Below the pieces are notes generated by a model. The model was not told the DNA's origin. It did no database searches and was given only the letters and a program-made list of their open reading frames with translations. The translations under genes were made by a program, and so were the position numbers. 64,000 nucleotides of DNA, from contig NZ_SJPM01000001.1 in NCBI RefSeq assembly GCF_007859915.1, positions 237,502 to 301,501 on the forward strand, read 5' to 3'. Origin of the DNA: Neorhodopirellula pilleata (lineage in GTDB: Bacteria; Planctomycetota; Planctomycetia; Pirellulales; Pirellulaceae). The first letter of the stretch is position 1. Every line of letters starts with the position of its first letter. Shown one piece after another: positions 49,501 through 55,354 of the stretch.

Positions 49501-51437
49501 TTTCCCTGAGTCGCTGCGGTGTTTTCAATCCGTCCGCCTGTTAGGCGAATGCCGGTCGCTCGAGACGTATCGATTCCGTTGAACCCACCGATGACATACG
49601 GACCGGTCTGATCGCCGTCGGCGAAAATGCTATCGCCGGCTTCGTTGACCACCGCCGAGGGCGTCACGTTTTGCGGAGCCAATTGGTTTGGCAGCAAGCT
49701 GTCATTGCCGACACGCAATCGAACCGCGCCGGGCACGAACGAACCCGCATTGGTCGGATCAGGTAGACGAGCAAACGGAGATTCGAAAATCACGCGAACC
49801 GCATCGCTTCGACCAGGAATCAATTCCACCGCGATCGGTGAAACCGCCCGTCCGTCCCGGTTCGGTCCGTCATCGTTGGGCGTGACGGTGTCGCGAGTGT
49901 AGATCGCGTCATAATAGGCCGCGTTTAAGACCGACCCCGCACCACTGGTCGTGACGTCGCCGGTAAAATACACCTCGACCACATTGGGTTCGCTAATCAA
50001 GCGACCCGTGTTGTCCTTCCGCACCGGTTCGGGAACAACCGCCAACACTCGTGGGGGCGTGTTGATTTCAAACTGCACGGCGAAGTCTTCGCCACCGTTG
50101 AACGCTTCGTCGTTCGTGTTGCGAAGGGCGCGGTCACCGGTACCGTAGATCTCGATTTGGTATGTGTCTTGGGGCAACGGCTCTGCGAATCGGAAGACCA
50201 CCTCGTTGGGACGATCGCCCAAACCGACGAAGCCCGGCGTGACAACGGTGTCACTCGCACCGGTAAGCGGCAACACCAATCCGGTGCTACCAGGCGTTGG
50301 AGTCAGTCGTCCACCGATTAAATCATTCGGATTGCCGCGGCGGAGTGTCGCCGTGACTAGGTTGGCGACCGTGGGATTGCTGTTGAGCGCCGTCACGAGT
50401 TGGCCGACGGTGGTTTGGAACCCCGGAGCCGAATTGAGCCGAACGTTGATCGTTTGATTGCTGATGTTGATCAACGGCGCGGTCGCGCCGCCAAAGTTTT
50501 GGGACGTCAACACGACTCGCAAATTCGTTCCGGCGGCACCAGATTGCTTCGCGGCGATCTCCAGCGAAGTGGTTTGTCCCAACTGCAAGTCGGTCACCAC
50601 GCGGGCCGTATTGGCACCATCAAGGGTCAAGGCCAATCCGCCGGCGGGCAACGTGCTTAAGATCGTCGTTTGAGCATCACCGGAAATTTGGTCAACACGA
50701 ATGACCTGCGATGCAGACGGCGAATTATTCACCGCCAAAGTGAGGTCGCGTACATCCGCAGGACGCGGCGACAACGTATTCAGACCGATTCGAACAACCT
50801 TGGCATCCGGATCAGCGGCCAAAATGAAGACAGGCTGAAAACGAATGACCGGATCAACCGAAGTCGGGGGCGTGTATCGCTCGATGAAAACTTGAGTGCC
50901 GTTGCCGACCACACCAGGTAGATTCGTCGCGGCGCGAAACTCGACTTCCACACGTTTGGATACCTGCGTGTTTCCGCTGGTACCCAAATCCGTGATCGCC
51001 GTTGCGGTTTCGAACGCTCCGTCGGCGCCCGCTCGCGTGATCGATAATCCCAACGGACGGATCGAATCGTCTTGTGGGGTGATTGGATTGAGCAAAGTGG
51101 CCGGGTCGATCGCCGAATGATCGTCGAACTGAAACAACAACTCGTTCGGTGCCGTTTGCAATATCCGGGTGCCGAACAAAGGTGCCGACTCGATCGATGT
51201 ACCACCTTGAATCAACTGCCCATTGTTAGGCTGAATCCCGACTAACTCGGGACCGGCGAGCAACTGCCGGGCTTCAAGGGATTGTGTTTGCAAGCGTCGT
51301 TCAATGTTCGCTCGTCGCGTTTTTGCCGACGTGGAAATGCCACGCCGATCACGCTTGCGACGGCCGCCCCAGTGTTGGGAAAGCGATTCGCGAAGAGTGC
51401 GACCTGAGAGAAATTTGCCCGGTTTACCGATCGTCAT
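34530..51437 (-). CDS. Giant 5635-residue dockerin-bearing surface protein
   Basis: One uninterrupted 16.9-kb frame, nearly free of Cys. The N-terminus is basic (GGRRKRDRRG...) and ends RRLQTQSLEARQLLAG, an LEPR-XLL-type motif. Parts by position (protein reads right to left): matrixin-like domain without zinc ligands about 49430-48820; pre-peptidase-like beta domains about 48720-48370, 45240-44500, 44200-43880 and 40320-39970; right-handed beta-helix stretches about 48240-45800 and 38900-37850; a recurring DGQ-x-FTIFDG module between 43060 and 36000; a GEVED domain about 35330-35130 (YEANLGPDGMASAGEVEDYQ); a dockerin about 35110-34900 (DVNDSGAVTPLDALLIINML; DVDGNGTINAIDALRVINYL); and an acidic tail with AIDEIF. 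ATG 51437 has GAGG upstream; ATG 51452 has none. It is probably a secreted adhesin or stalk/matrix protein. Confidence 0.9.
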   Translation of the reverse strand: MTIGKPGKFLSGRTLRESLSQHWGGRRKRDRRGISTSAKTRRANIERRLQTQSLEARQLLAGPELVGIQPNNGQLIQGGTSIESAPLFGTRILQTAPNELLFQFDDHSAIDPATLLNPITPQDDSIRPLGLSITRAGADGAFETATAITDLGTSGNTQVSKRVEVEFRAATNLPGVVGNGTQVFIERYTPPTSVDPVIRFQPVFILAADPDAKVVRIGLNTLSPRPADVRDLTLAVNNSPSASQVIRVDQISGDAQTTILSTLPAGGLALTLDGANTARVVTDLQLGQTTSLEIAAKQSGAAGTNLRVVLTSQNFGGATAPLINISNQTINVRLNSAPGFQTTVGQLVTALNSNPTVANLVTATLRRGNPNDLIGGRLTPTPGSTGLVLPLTGASDTVVTPGFVGLGDRPNEVVFRFAEPLPQDTYQIEIYGTGDRALRNTNDEAFNGGEDFAVQFEINTPPRVLAVVPEPVRKDNTGRLISEPNVVEVYFTGDVTTSGAGSVLNAAYYDAIYTRDTVTPNDDGPNRDGRAVSPIAVELIPGRSDAVRVIFESPFARLPDPTNAGSFVPGAVRLRVGNDSLLPNQLAPQNVTPSAVVNEAGDSIFADGDQTGPYVIGGFNGIDTSRATGIRLTGGRIENTAATQGNVFQYPGGTDYPGVRDIRPDDPTRDLRAVPLGIWNQAGDQVDGIQTIYYNFPDEWRGDDLNTQTVDLDQVYTSSITEQQRQRVREVAALFSEYLGVQFIEVGQDAAAAISGPDFAGAPGPVYSIAVGSLEGANDGTIVGLQSGAGGITVATRGLDLQGDTFLGSTDLSDSPNRLLVLDGQDFDQSTDDFTGGEFFRGAFLGIGQLLGYGYADHLPQPITQSASGVLDPFRPVQDVVPATTDGLLPSNESLFPSPADIVNGQFLYRPESNDIDLYEFTLANAGTINISTIAERLGTSSQLDTMLRLYRIEDGKPIEIAANDDYFSNDSLIELSVQPGRYVVGVSASGNDKYDPIVSGTGSGGVTQGDYELALSFTPTSADSITDSSGLTLDGDSDGQAGGVFQYWFEPNDPNTTLYVDNTIGSDTGNGNIVLPYRTLNAAFQSVETRRNSTNPVKVVRVVGEGTYRIGTNQSGGNLTAGEVRTVEVPKGVNLVLDAGVRFEMSGNRIGVGSTTVGVDRSGATIQVLGTPDNPVELVGIGQSTPGTWGGIDIRGDIDFKDDSRENLENNGIFLNHIQYANIQGGGGRVSVDGVSRVVSPIELAQTRATILNNTIMRSADAAIAATPDTFLETRFDESRFQTEDGTNEFFTSDFVRVGPHVRGNTVIDNTYNGMMIRIETPAGGSLETLNVNARFDDTDIVHILNENLLIEGTPGGASAMTDRPSVANVTTLPRVNTVATRFGNVPQGQYGYRMTFVTSDGFETVASLPIGSVTLSATGSITLGNLPTVSTQAGFTGRRLYRAPVIGTNLDGTPIYGDFLRVARLNPSTTTFIDTQLAGTTRIADNLIGDNSLAFTGRLDPGLTIDPGTIIKLDDARIDVTFGARLFAEGTEQERIVFTSLNDRRFGTGGTFNTNGQFQDSTAGAQTSFNAGDWSGIYLGFGADGSFDHTVFAGGGGTSQVEGGFASFNVIEAHQSELRVANSRFENNADGRRFLNDSGNDLNNPDDPREQRVNRVNNASGTVFVRGSQPTILNNTFVDGQGPTLSFDVNSFTWQEVTDPGRSTGPIDNLTVRGNSGPLIQGNEIAGGLAGVEVRGGAVATEVVWDDTDIVHIVRDQITVPNQHIYGGLRLESDARGSLVVKFDTLGDVPEQTLFVTTANGAVAPGGLPVPGDVGFIFIDSLDAPGTVEFIDPVDVDFDVVIGDDFIELTITEAVAGTFATGVFNGFQLSPAFDLGAFDNFSLDRFGTTLSGFSSDLLTLINGSLFINVAGLDYQPGDTIRINTDIIFPEVEIPFQPDALLRRSAGIVVGGNSYTAENEFVGIADRIGGSLQVIGQPDFPVVLTSLADDAVGAGFTPDGRANVDTNSNGIRTSRSAANANLAGEWEGIVIREAASDSNASITSENEPSNVGNSDTNSIASRSQFLGEIAPDRKSGDENRRLGLIVDGEVSSPSDVDVYSFVAEAGTQVWLDIDRTDMSLDTVIELVNSNGQTIVLSDDAFREAAAIEELLSIDAANTDPAVIARRTELLQLINSRTGRGAQAIDSGAIFGLATGQLDAGAGLVPFQDQYSTNSRDAGMRVILPGVQGVRTVYHVRVRSAITPASKASLTSDNKNRMIVGDTSNVIDNEETLRNMTGGLRLGATQGSYQLQIRIEESDVFAGTQIRYSDVLYARNGVQVVGGPLQSPLSGEAYENNTDRDGDATTSNNTLAGAQRLGLYDTQFVNGATLPANLTINPDGSLTVARNGVDVALDNPAGPLGSDRLATNISGFIDGTDDVDWYEFEINYSQLTRDGAAMYLATVFDLDYTDGLGRADLALHVFNAAGELVLIGGDSNIADDLSLPGTGGASDLSRGSFGSADPFIGSAELPEGTYFVAVSNQGQVPVVLDQFNNRNATNPLIRLEPIDSTRRIAEEGFTNLGIPTSYTQVAQGPITPVLFDQNSIIDYSLDDVFLYVNSGSNLFLVNPFTGTQYVNLGDFDGQEVRDVAFTANGELFAYTQYDGQAADDSWSYVRLNTVTGAIDQVISDGAGISTFNDQNFEAPPAQQILDQASDVGLSVEAMTIRSRLGIETGFFVGNRPGGASAAGLEYNTNILYAFDEQTGLATGPNFNLTLANAGAGTDVREIGQIDTTAPQDANGNPTNVANVLGLSDATELGLNGQAVPRIFDGDTFTLFDGTSTVTFEFNQGFTLISTDPASILNGTLVRVTPPGAPPVTFELTNSAPSSASNIVVPIDRTGDATSFAQTLATIIQGRGIAVSSEGTQLAMPTATLVELISPTLTPVTGLTLSGGGAVTPGNSEVKLFPTDTADVIAQRIVQAVAQENNAGRLANVNATARGRSVLFTALVQQVTSQGTALRAGGQPNGGLITGLEIVGTSLFAISNTGGLYRVDASSIAALGSNNNVGIYVDTATDLLGIQFTGLRAGPNSVEGGRFANLLFATATNGRLYAFNTAGELQNIFAGGQSSVPTGIFNAQGLDFATLDYNLWHVTGARGGDAGHGINEAFHGARPQQSDGIGTSGNNSLVFNYTTGAFNGNYAFGEAPVRGFNNGLPTNPRLDGQGVQSTYNFPGGARGTVQSNEFSLAGYSPADMPTMYFNYFLNTDGVDDDSAFTNPDNDLFQEDRDTLRVYVIDANGVEHLVATNNEARGPANQLGVDDEFDDPTTGIYADNIDVDVQQLYDNTGTWRQARVPLGVFAGQAGLALRIEFSTAGTTITNTGEIRAVAAAELTENDTFVIGGETFSIDLAPAIVFPSGRSLADLYANPNELASFRVDGQDYYLNDGTRTALAEATLNNPISIDLPSPLATLTSGDIANAVADAFDRDLALSRVVPSGTEIDLFYQDNPVPVGTDPQFFYNQNPELLSSVYLNGIEYVFIDEDTDRQGLTLPFNTQLQAPRVPVDLILGYAFLNPDEDPLEDISTLTIDDVAEILALFSGELDFNEPETTIEYGQLVPSGDVLDTLYADPTALFVVTIDGVEYALLDNNRNATGSQVPVALGSDLTNADIGGALQDAVEANTNVAIPEFRRISQFNFSDRSDPVDPFGNPNASGNTNRNDLVFQATPLPYTGGSLVIEGRGTIGTFGAVSVTDRGDVDLLSVRVAAGTEIVVSVNADQPGVDNAVRFFDSDGAELVSPTGGPLAVTNDARGTITLTAPQDGLYFIGVSGPENATYDPRIEGTTDAAQVGGYALTIAIESPLNIQATQSLVEFIGVETLDVPTNSILDRRGIAAPAGVPVTVGRNATATEVAIAVQQAVANRFYEGDISLVPRAGSALRLPGLINANDPLGPFVSTSERFGDQFGGDFRGGAADNATEGAYIDDIIIGFAERGELVTGSDPIDPNAAFVDFGDTALTSPDETRRLTDTGSYQLEIRDASEYVASGAVLLNNSLNLDARFRTFDTNDRLTDEGVSLTARSASEIVDGSTFILAGQNQRLTFEFDIENGDGTSNGIVSNANRIAVRLPAEATAEQVADLLIARINAPDVRPILGIIATRSNLTRVNTPIDVPDRNLILIGADSFRTSGTGATAFESTSDGGLRGDSNRDRDEQGVIMIESSRIIYSENSGVQIVRNAAGNVISQDVGDATPNILAYPRNFAELNTENFLPGVVVRNNTFAFNQEVGIDIVGLENGGSATNNPVGFDRLINNTLIGGTVTQTQSLGSQVFGATFFPMGSVSFADSVVVESVSFGDDAETSFRDLEAALGSPDCHGIAATDPDNGLFTLSLGSGGSATFVFNDNLLTGSSSNPSSLIGVGDGIADLIIFESGIPERVRVEVSRDNVTFFQVGEIFGLDNTIDLDAFGFGLNDRFSYVRLTDLSPAGSFNFGPGGADIDAIGALSTILRDAFTPGQIGIRVEDNAAPTLLNNVISNFETGIAIPPVPPIGSGLVDFSSVQTVIGSTTFYRNLQPSLINGVNGFGVRADFLDDQDQVFVDPVNLVFTPQSRTPIIDSGRTSIEERGSLSDLRQSLGLLDSPILAPRLDQNGQTRLDDPTFDSRFGSGGTAFVDRGAEERADQTGPRFVLVSPRAQDLIFDNDQDGFGRSITVGAIAEPFEIQLIDGIRPADPGTGVGINDSTVTSENLVLTRIIGSGVGAKIEVLQEGRDYRFAYEPADNLIRLTPIAGIWTTDSVYTIEFLGGQSPSVDGYTAVLQGRPGTSYGDGQKNFVDDQILETELGIQLTVLRDALTQTDLLTGQQVSVLNGQTITIFDGVNPEVTFEFVTDLTTVIDANEQLPFSGNYAVQLPSTATPQLITRLLAREINRIAALGVLDIEAIHFDEPAAGQPGRMQLLGASTSPSDAFVSFEPDSIFRQVNQELDVQLLVETTLGPNGERLTNYDGQQITVFDGNEEILFEFDSDGVTTVFGPDINGVILNILPESSPRELVQALLAGIQANNLDVAAFGASGVFRIRGNNGPISVTSPTGAVLVTGNSAIGVAPGFGLQIPVIDGELSPAVQDGQSFTIGRGLGTPVTFELDFDSIPLNLDARLISLPGGGFGNTTPDQLADAIAQAVNLVFPSLAAANAGNGRVTLGNEDDIQLNTAGTILTQIGSPGDGPSTPVVIRYNDDANVVAAAFADAAIAAGIDATLIDDRVLLRTATTPQGDAVVTNFIADKAGNRLQPGSDRVGSRVEILVGDLFDYGDAFDPYNTTLQDGGPRHQIVDDLYLGTGVTADVNGVNDDADNDDGVIQLGTLRPGFGTQFQVDINRIAGTNNHVSASQPFYFDAWFDWNGDGSFGANEVTRFGSFGSGLRVVSDSSINTIVIDVPSTASLGDVQGRFRLSYEANLGPDGMASAGEVEDYQYTITNNPFQSSRQNEDVNDSGAVTPLDALLIINMLNANGGSIDLTNIPVGLVLPPFPDVDGNGTINAIDALRVINYLNTTTSPGVDPTNPAGEPMAAGEPLDTSESIVASVYQSVGNGVMASPSTIIFDPTRNVASASERSVIVPEPVMAVPASKTSVFDSPVSMQIDAIVDSLVQDRQDAQSAESDEGTSAIDEIFASMG

Positions 51438-51925
51438 CAGTGGCCTCGTCATGCCGTCGCTGCTGCAAAACCGAAGTGGTCGTGGTTTGGCGTCGGGAAG
51501 CTGTAATTCAAGGGGAGAGAAGCGTTCGAGTGCCCGCCCGTCATGCTGACCGCTGTGGACGGAAAGAAATTCGAGCCAAACACCAGTCTGGATAAGCTGC
51601 GAAGATGGCGCAGTTTGGGCCAGGTCGCAGTGAGTGAGTTTAGTTAGGGAGCCCTGCAACGCAACGAAAAACGCGTTCTACGCAGGGTTTACGCACAATC
51701 AGTCCGTTTGAAACGATTGCTCCATTGGGACGGGCGTCGGTGCGGTTGGACGTCGGCAATTTGGGAAAAGTTCCGCAAAGCCGGGATAACCGGCCATGTC
51801 GGTTGAGCTTCCCCGGGCGTCCGAAAGACCACCCGCCACCAATTAGAGGGGCAGTTTGGGTGGATTGAAGAAGGCTCGTCGCTGCCGGAATCGCAAGAGT
51901 TACGGTGCTTCACCCGGCTCGCAAC
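51438..51925. other. 488-bp leader region of the giant gene
   Basis: No gene is supported here. The giant-protein frame stays open upstream to 51659 but lacks an export-like N-terminus or ribosome binding site there. No clear terminator, repeat or RNA gene was seen; the promoter of the giant gene should lie in this stretch. Confidence 0.5.
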
Positions 51926-53413
51926 TTAGTTTTGATAGCAAACCGGTCGGATGAAACGCTCCAAACTGGCATGGCCGACCGAGGTGCTGCGGCCGTCCAG
52001 GCTCGCCGGGTAGGGACCGCCGTGTTGGGTCGCCGAACCTATTTCCATGCCCGTCGGCCATCCGTTGCGAATGATCCGGCCGGCAAACCGTTCGGCGATC
52101 GGCAACCAACGCTCCACAAATGATTCGTCGCCCGCGTCGGCGTGTAATGTCGTCGTGAGCGATCCATGAAATTGACGGGCCACCTGCAGCATCTCCGCTT
52201 CGTCTAGGCAGCGAACCAGCATCGAGACCGGGCCGAACGTTTCGCTGTGCAATCGGTTCTGCTCGATCGCGATCGACGCATCCATGCCGAACCAATGAAC
52301 GCCCCGGTGCCAGGGCCCCAGGTTGGCGGTGGTCGCGTCCTTTCCTTCCGATTGCGGATCCTGCGGTCGATACAAGGTCTCCAGGTTCGGGTCGTTTCGC
52401 AGCCGCTCGACGCCGTCGTCGAACGCCGCCGCCACCCCGCCGCTGAGCATCGGAAGGCGTGGTTGGTTCGAAATTTCACGCGTCACCGCCGCGATGAAAC
52501 CCGGACACTGTTCCTCCAACGCCACCACGACCCCGGGTTTGGTACACATGTGCCCGTTACCGAACCGCAGCGAATTCGCAAACCCGCTGGCAATCGCATC
52601 ACCTCGCCGCTCGACCGCCGAGCGGGCCAAGAACACCGGATTGGTACTGCCCAATTCCGCGAAAATTGGAATCGGGTTTTCTCGTTCCAAGATCGCCTTG
52701 GCCAACGCGCGTCCGCCGGCGGGACTGCCCGTAAACCCGACAGCGGCGATCCGAGGATGTTGGACCAGCGCGATCGAGGTTTCCGGCCTCCGGCCGTGCA
52801 ACAGACTGAACGTGCCGGCCGGAAAATCGAGTCGCTCGATCACATCGGCGACAACCCGGCCGAGCAGATCACAAGTTCCTGGGTGCGAAGGGTGTGATTT
52901 GACGACAACGGGACACCCCACCGCAATCGCGGCTACGAAATCATTCCCGACGACGCTGATGGCGAGCGGAAAGTTACAAGCACCGAACACCGCGACCGGC
53001 CCGACGGGCACCATCCGCCGACGCATCTCGGGCTTTGGAAACGGCGTTCGCGCCGGATCCGCCGGTTCGAACTGCCGCACGTCCCACACCGATCGACGAG
53101 CCAGGTTCGCGAACAGATTCAATTGCCCGGTCGCGCGGACGAACTCACCCTCGACTCTCGCGGCAAGGTAACCGGTCTCGGCGACACAGCGTTCCACGAT
53201 TTCGTCGTGTCGAGCTTGCATCGTCTCGGCAACGGCATCAAGAAAATCGCCGCGACGCTCGGGCGGACAGTCTCGCAAAAACTCAAAAGCTTCGTCAGCG
53301 GCGCGTACGGCTTGGTCGATCTCCGAGACGCTGGCTTCGGTGAACTCGGGTGCCAACGGTTGACCCGTCGCGGCGTTGTAGGCGTGGAAGTTGTCTGAAT
53401 GATGTTTCGTCAT
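51926..53413 (-). CDS. NADP-type aldehyde dehydrogenase (2,5-dioxovalerate/ketoglutarate semialdehyde dehydrogenase-like)
   Basis: A 495-residue aldehyde dehydrogenase. VAVFGACNFPLAISVVGNDF and CPVVVKSHPSHPGTCDLLGR form the cofactor region, GFTGSPAGGRALA follows, the general base is in AELGSTNPVF near 252, and the catalytic Cys is in GNGHMCTKPG near 292. The HPSHPGT and GNGHMCTKPG variants are those of the alpha-ketoglutaric semialdehyde/2,5-dioxovalerate dehydrogenases that close oxidative pentose and uronate catabolism. No other gene of such a pathway is nearby, so the substrate stays open. It is a single gene, divergent from the CoA-disulfide reductase gene across about 280 bp. Confidence 0.88.
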   Translation of the reverse strand: MTKHHSDNFHAYNAATGQPLAPEFTEASVSEIDQAVRAADEAFEFLRDCPPERRGDFLDAVAETMQARHDEIVERCVAETGYLAARVEGEFVRATGQLNLFANLARRSVWDVRQFEPADPARTPFPKPEMRRRMVPVGPVAVFGACNFPLAISVVGNDFVAAIAVGCPVVVKSHPSHPGTCDLLGRVVADVIERLDFPAGTFSLLHGRRPETSIALVQHPRIAAVGFTGSPAGGRALAKAILERENPIPIFAELGSTNPVFLARSAVERRGDAIASGFANSLRFGNGHMCTKPGVVVALEEQCPGFIAAVTREISNQPRLPMLSGGVAAAFDDGVERLRNDPNLETLYRPQDPQSEGKDATTANLGPWHRGVHWFGMDASIAIEQNRLHSETFGPVSMLVRCLDEAEMLQVARQFHGSLTTTLHADAGDESFVERWLPIAERFAGRIIRNGWPTGMEIGSATQHGGPYPASLDGRSTSVGHASLERFIRPVCYQN

Positions 53414-53520
53414 GGGGAGGCCTGTCCGTGAACGCTCGAGTGGTTCGCCAATTCAAACCATTCTAATGTTCTACTAAGCAACGCGTGCGCCAAAGTCCGC
53501 ACTGTCTCCGACTGCACATT

Positions 53521-53568
53521 GCGATCCCTCGCTGACGCATCGGGTTACGATTGAATCACCAGCCCGCG
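53521..53568. repeat. Fragment of intergenic repeat family 2
   Basis: ATCCCTCGCTGACGCATCGG followed by GTTACGATTGAATCACCAGCCCGC matches one inner arm and the adjacent segment of the elements at 11218 and 18334. The other half is missing. The remainder of 53414-53695 shows no other structure. Confidence 0.65.
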
Positions 53569-53685
53569 TTTTGGTCAGGTGCTCGATTTGCGAACGCGTC
53601 CTCAGCCAACTCCGTCAGCAAGCGCCGACAAGACACATTGACATGTCGTGACCTAACGATATAAACAGCGTGAATCCCTTTTCCC

Positions 53686-53690
53686 AGGAA
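53686..53690 (+). promoter_or_regulatory. Ribosome binding site AGGAA
   Basis: AGGAA five bases before ATG 53696 fixes the start of the CoA-disulfide reductase gene. Confidence 0.55.
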
Positions 53691-53695
53691 ACATC

Positions 53696-55354
53696 ATGAA
53701 AATTGTCATCATCGGAGGCGTCGCGGGTGGCGCCTCCGCCGCCGCGCGTGCCCGTCGACTGAGCGAAGACGCCGAGATCATTTTGCTCGAACGCGGCCCC
53801 GAACCTTCGTTCGCCAACTGCGGACTGCCGTATTACGTCGGCGGATTGATCGAGTCGCGTGACAAACTCCTCGTCGCCCCCGCCGAGCGATTGAGGGCAC
53901 GATATCGACTCGATGTCCGTACCGGCAATGAGGTCATTCGCATCGACCGCGACGAACAAACGGTCACGATTCGCGATCATGCCGATGGTCGTGTTTACGA
54001 GGAAACGTATGACAAGTTGATCATCGCGACCGGTGCGTCCGCATTCAAACCGCCGACGCCGGGCATCGACGGCGACCGAGTCCTGAGTTTACGGGACCTT
54101 CCCGATGCGGACCGCCTGCACGCTCGCGTGACCGCCAACGCCAAACCCGGAAAAGCTTTGAGAGTCGCCGTGATCGGGGCCGGATTCATCGGCATCGAAG
54201 TGGTCGAGAACATGGTTCACCGAAACATCGAGACCACATTGGTGGAACGGGGAGACCAGATCCTCCCGCCTTGGGATCGTGAAATGATCTCGCCGCTGAT
54301 CGAGTTGCTGCATCAGCGCGGCGTTCAGGTTCGATTGAACGACTCGGTGACTAGCTTTGAAGACACCGGCGAAGAATTGGTCGTACACTTGCAATCGGGT
54401 GAAACACTTAGGGCAGACTTTGCGGTCGTTGCCATCGGCGTTCGCCCCGAGAATTCGTTGGCGATCGCGGCGGGGTTGAAGTGCGGCAAGGGTGGCGGCA
54501 TTCAAACGAACGAACATATGCAAACCAATGACCCGAACGTCTACGCGGTCGGTGACGTCGCCGAAGTTCGCGATGCGGTCACAGGCGAACCAACTCAGAT
54601 ACCATTGGCTGGACCGGCCAACCGCCAAGGAAGGATTGCCGCCGATCATATTTTCGGTCGCGATTCAATCTACCGCGGCACTCAGGGCACCGCCATCGTT
54701 GGCGTGTTCGGACACGCCGCCGCAATGACCGGACACAGCGAAAAGGTATTGGTTCGTTCGGGGCGTGCTTACGAAAAGATATACATTCACCCGGCCGATC
54801 ACGCGGGCTACTATCCGGGCGCAACGGCGATGAGTCTAAAACTGTTGTTCGATCCAAGCGATGGTAAAATCCTTGGGGCTCAAGCGGTCGGAATCAACGG
54901 CGTTGATAAACGCATCGACGTCATCGCGGTCGCGATCCAAGCGCGCATGACCGTTTACGATTTGGAAGAGGTCGAGTTGTGCTACGCGCCGCAGTATGGA
55001 TCAGCGAAAGATCCGATCAACATGGCCGGATTCGTCGCCTCAAGTGTGCTGCGTGGGGATCAACCGGTTATGCACTCACACGACTTGAACATGCCATCGG
55101 ATTCGAACGATCGTTTCATCTTAGACGTTCGCACGCCGACGGAATTCGATGCCGGACATATTGCTGCCGCGACGAATGTGCCGTTGGACGAACTCCGCGA
55201 TCGACTCGACGAATTACCGCGCGACCGAGTGATCGCGGCGTACTGCAAAGTCGGTCAACGAGGTTACATGGCGACTCGGTTGCTTGCCCAAAAGGGGTTT
55301 GAAGTGGAGAATCTGAGCGGCGGATTTACCACTTACGAACGAGCGAAGCATTGA
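53696..55354 (+). CDS. CoA-disulfide reductase/rhodanese fusion (CoADR-Rhd)
   Basis: A 552-residue flavoprotein with a rhodanese tail. KIVIIGGVAGGASAAARARR binds FAD; the redox Cys is C42 in SFANCGLPYYVGG; a second nucleotide site is VAVIGAGFIGIEVVENMV; VYAVGDVAEVRD is the FAD C-terminal motif. The rhodanese domain (about 470-552) has FILDVRTPTEFDAGHIAAAT and the catalytic Cys near 517 in YCKVGQRGYMATRL. Relatives reduce CoA disulfide, CoA persulfide or polysulfide with NAD(P)H. A role in thiol redox balance or sulfane-sulfur detoxification is therefore likely. The TGA stop is shared with the TTG start of the VIT transporter gene. Confidence 0.92.
   Translation: MKIVIIGGVAGGASAAARARRLSEDAEIILLERGPEPSFANCGLPYYVGGLIESRDKLLVAPAERLRARYRLDVRTGNEVIRIDRDEQTVTIRDHADGRVYEETYDKLIIATGASAFKPPTPGIDGDRVLSLRDLPDADRLHARVTANAKPGKALRVAVIGAGFIGIEVVENMVHRNIETTLVERGDQILPPWDREMISPLIELLHQRGVQVRLNDSVTSFEDTGEELVVHLQSGETLRADFAVVAIGVRPENSLAIAAGLKCGKGGGIQTNEHMQTNDPNVYAVGDVAEVRDAVTGEPTQIPLAGPANRQGRIAADHIFGRDSIYRGTQGTAIVGVFGHAAAMTGHSEKVLVRSGRAYEKIYIHPADHAGYYPGATAMSLKLLFDPSDGKILGAQAVGINGVDKRIDVIAVAIQARMTVYDLEEVELCYAPQYGSAKDPINMAGFVASSVLRGDQPVMHSHDLNMPSDSNDRFILDVRTPTEFDAGHIAAATNVPLDELRDRLDELPRDRVIAAYCKVGQRGYMATRLLAQKGFEVENLSGGFTTYERAKH

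Noticed and set aside
51453..51659. Start of the giant protein at 51659
   Set aside because: The extra 74 residues contain no export signal and no ribosome binding site, while ATG 51437 has GAGG at a good distance.
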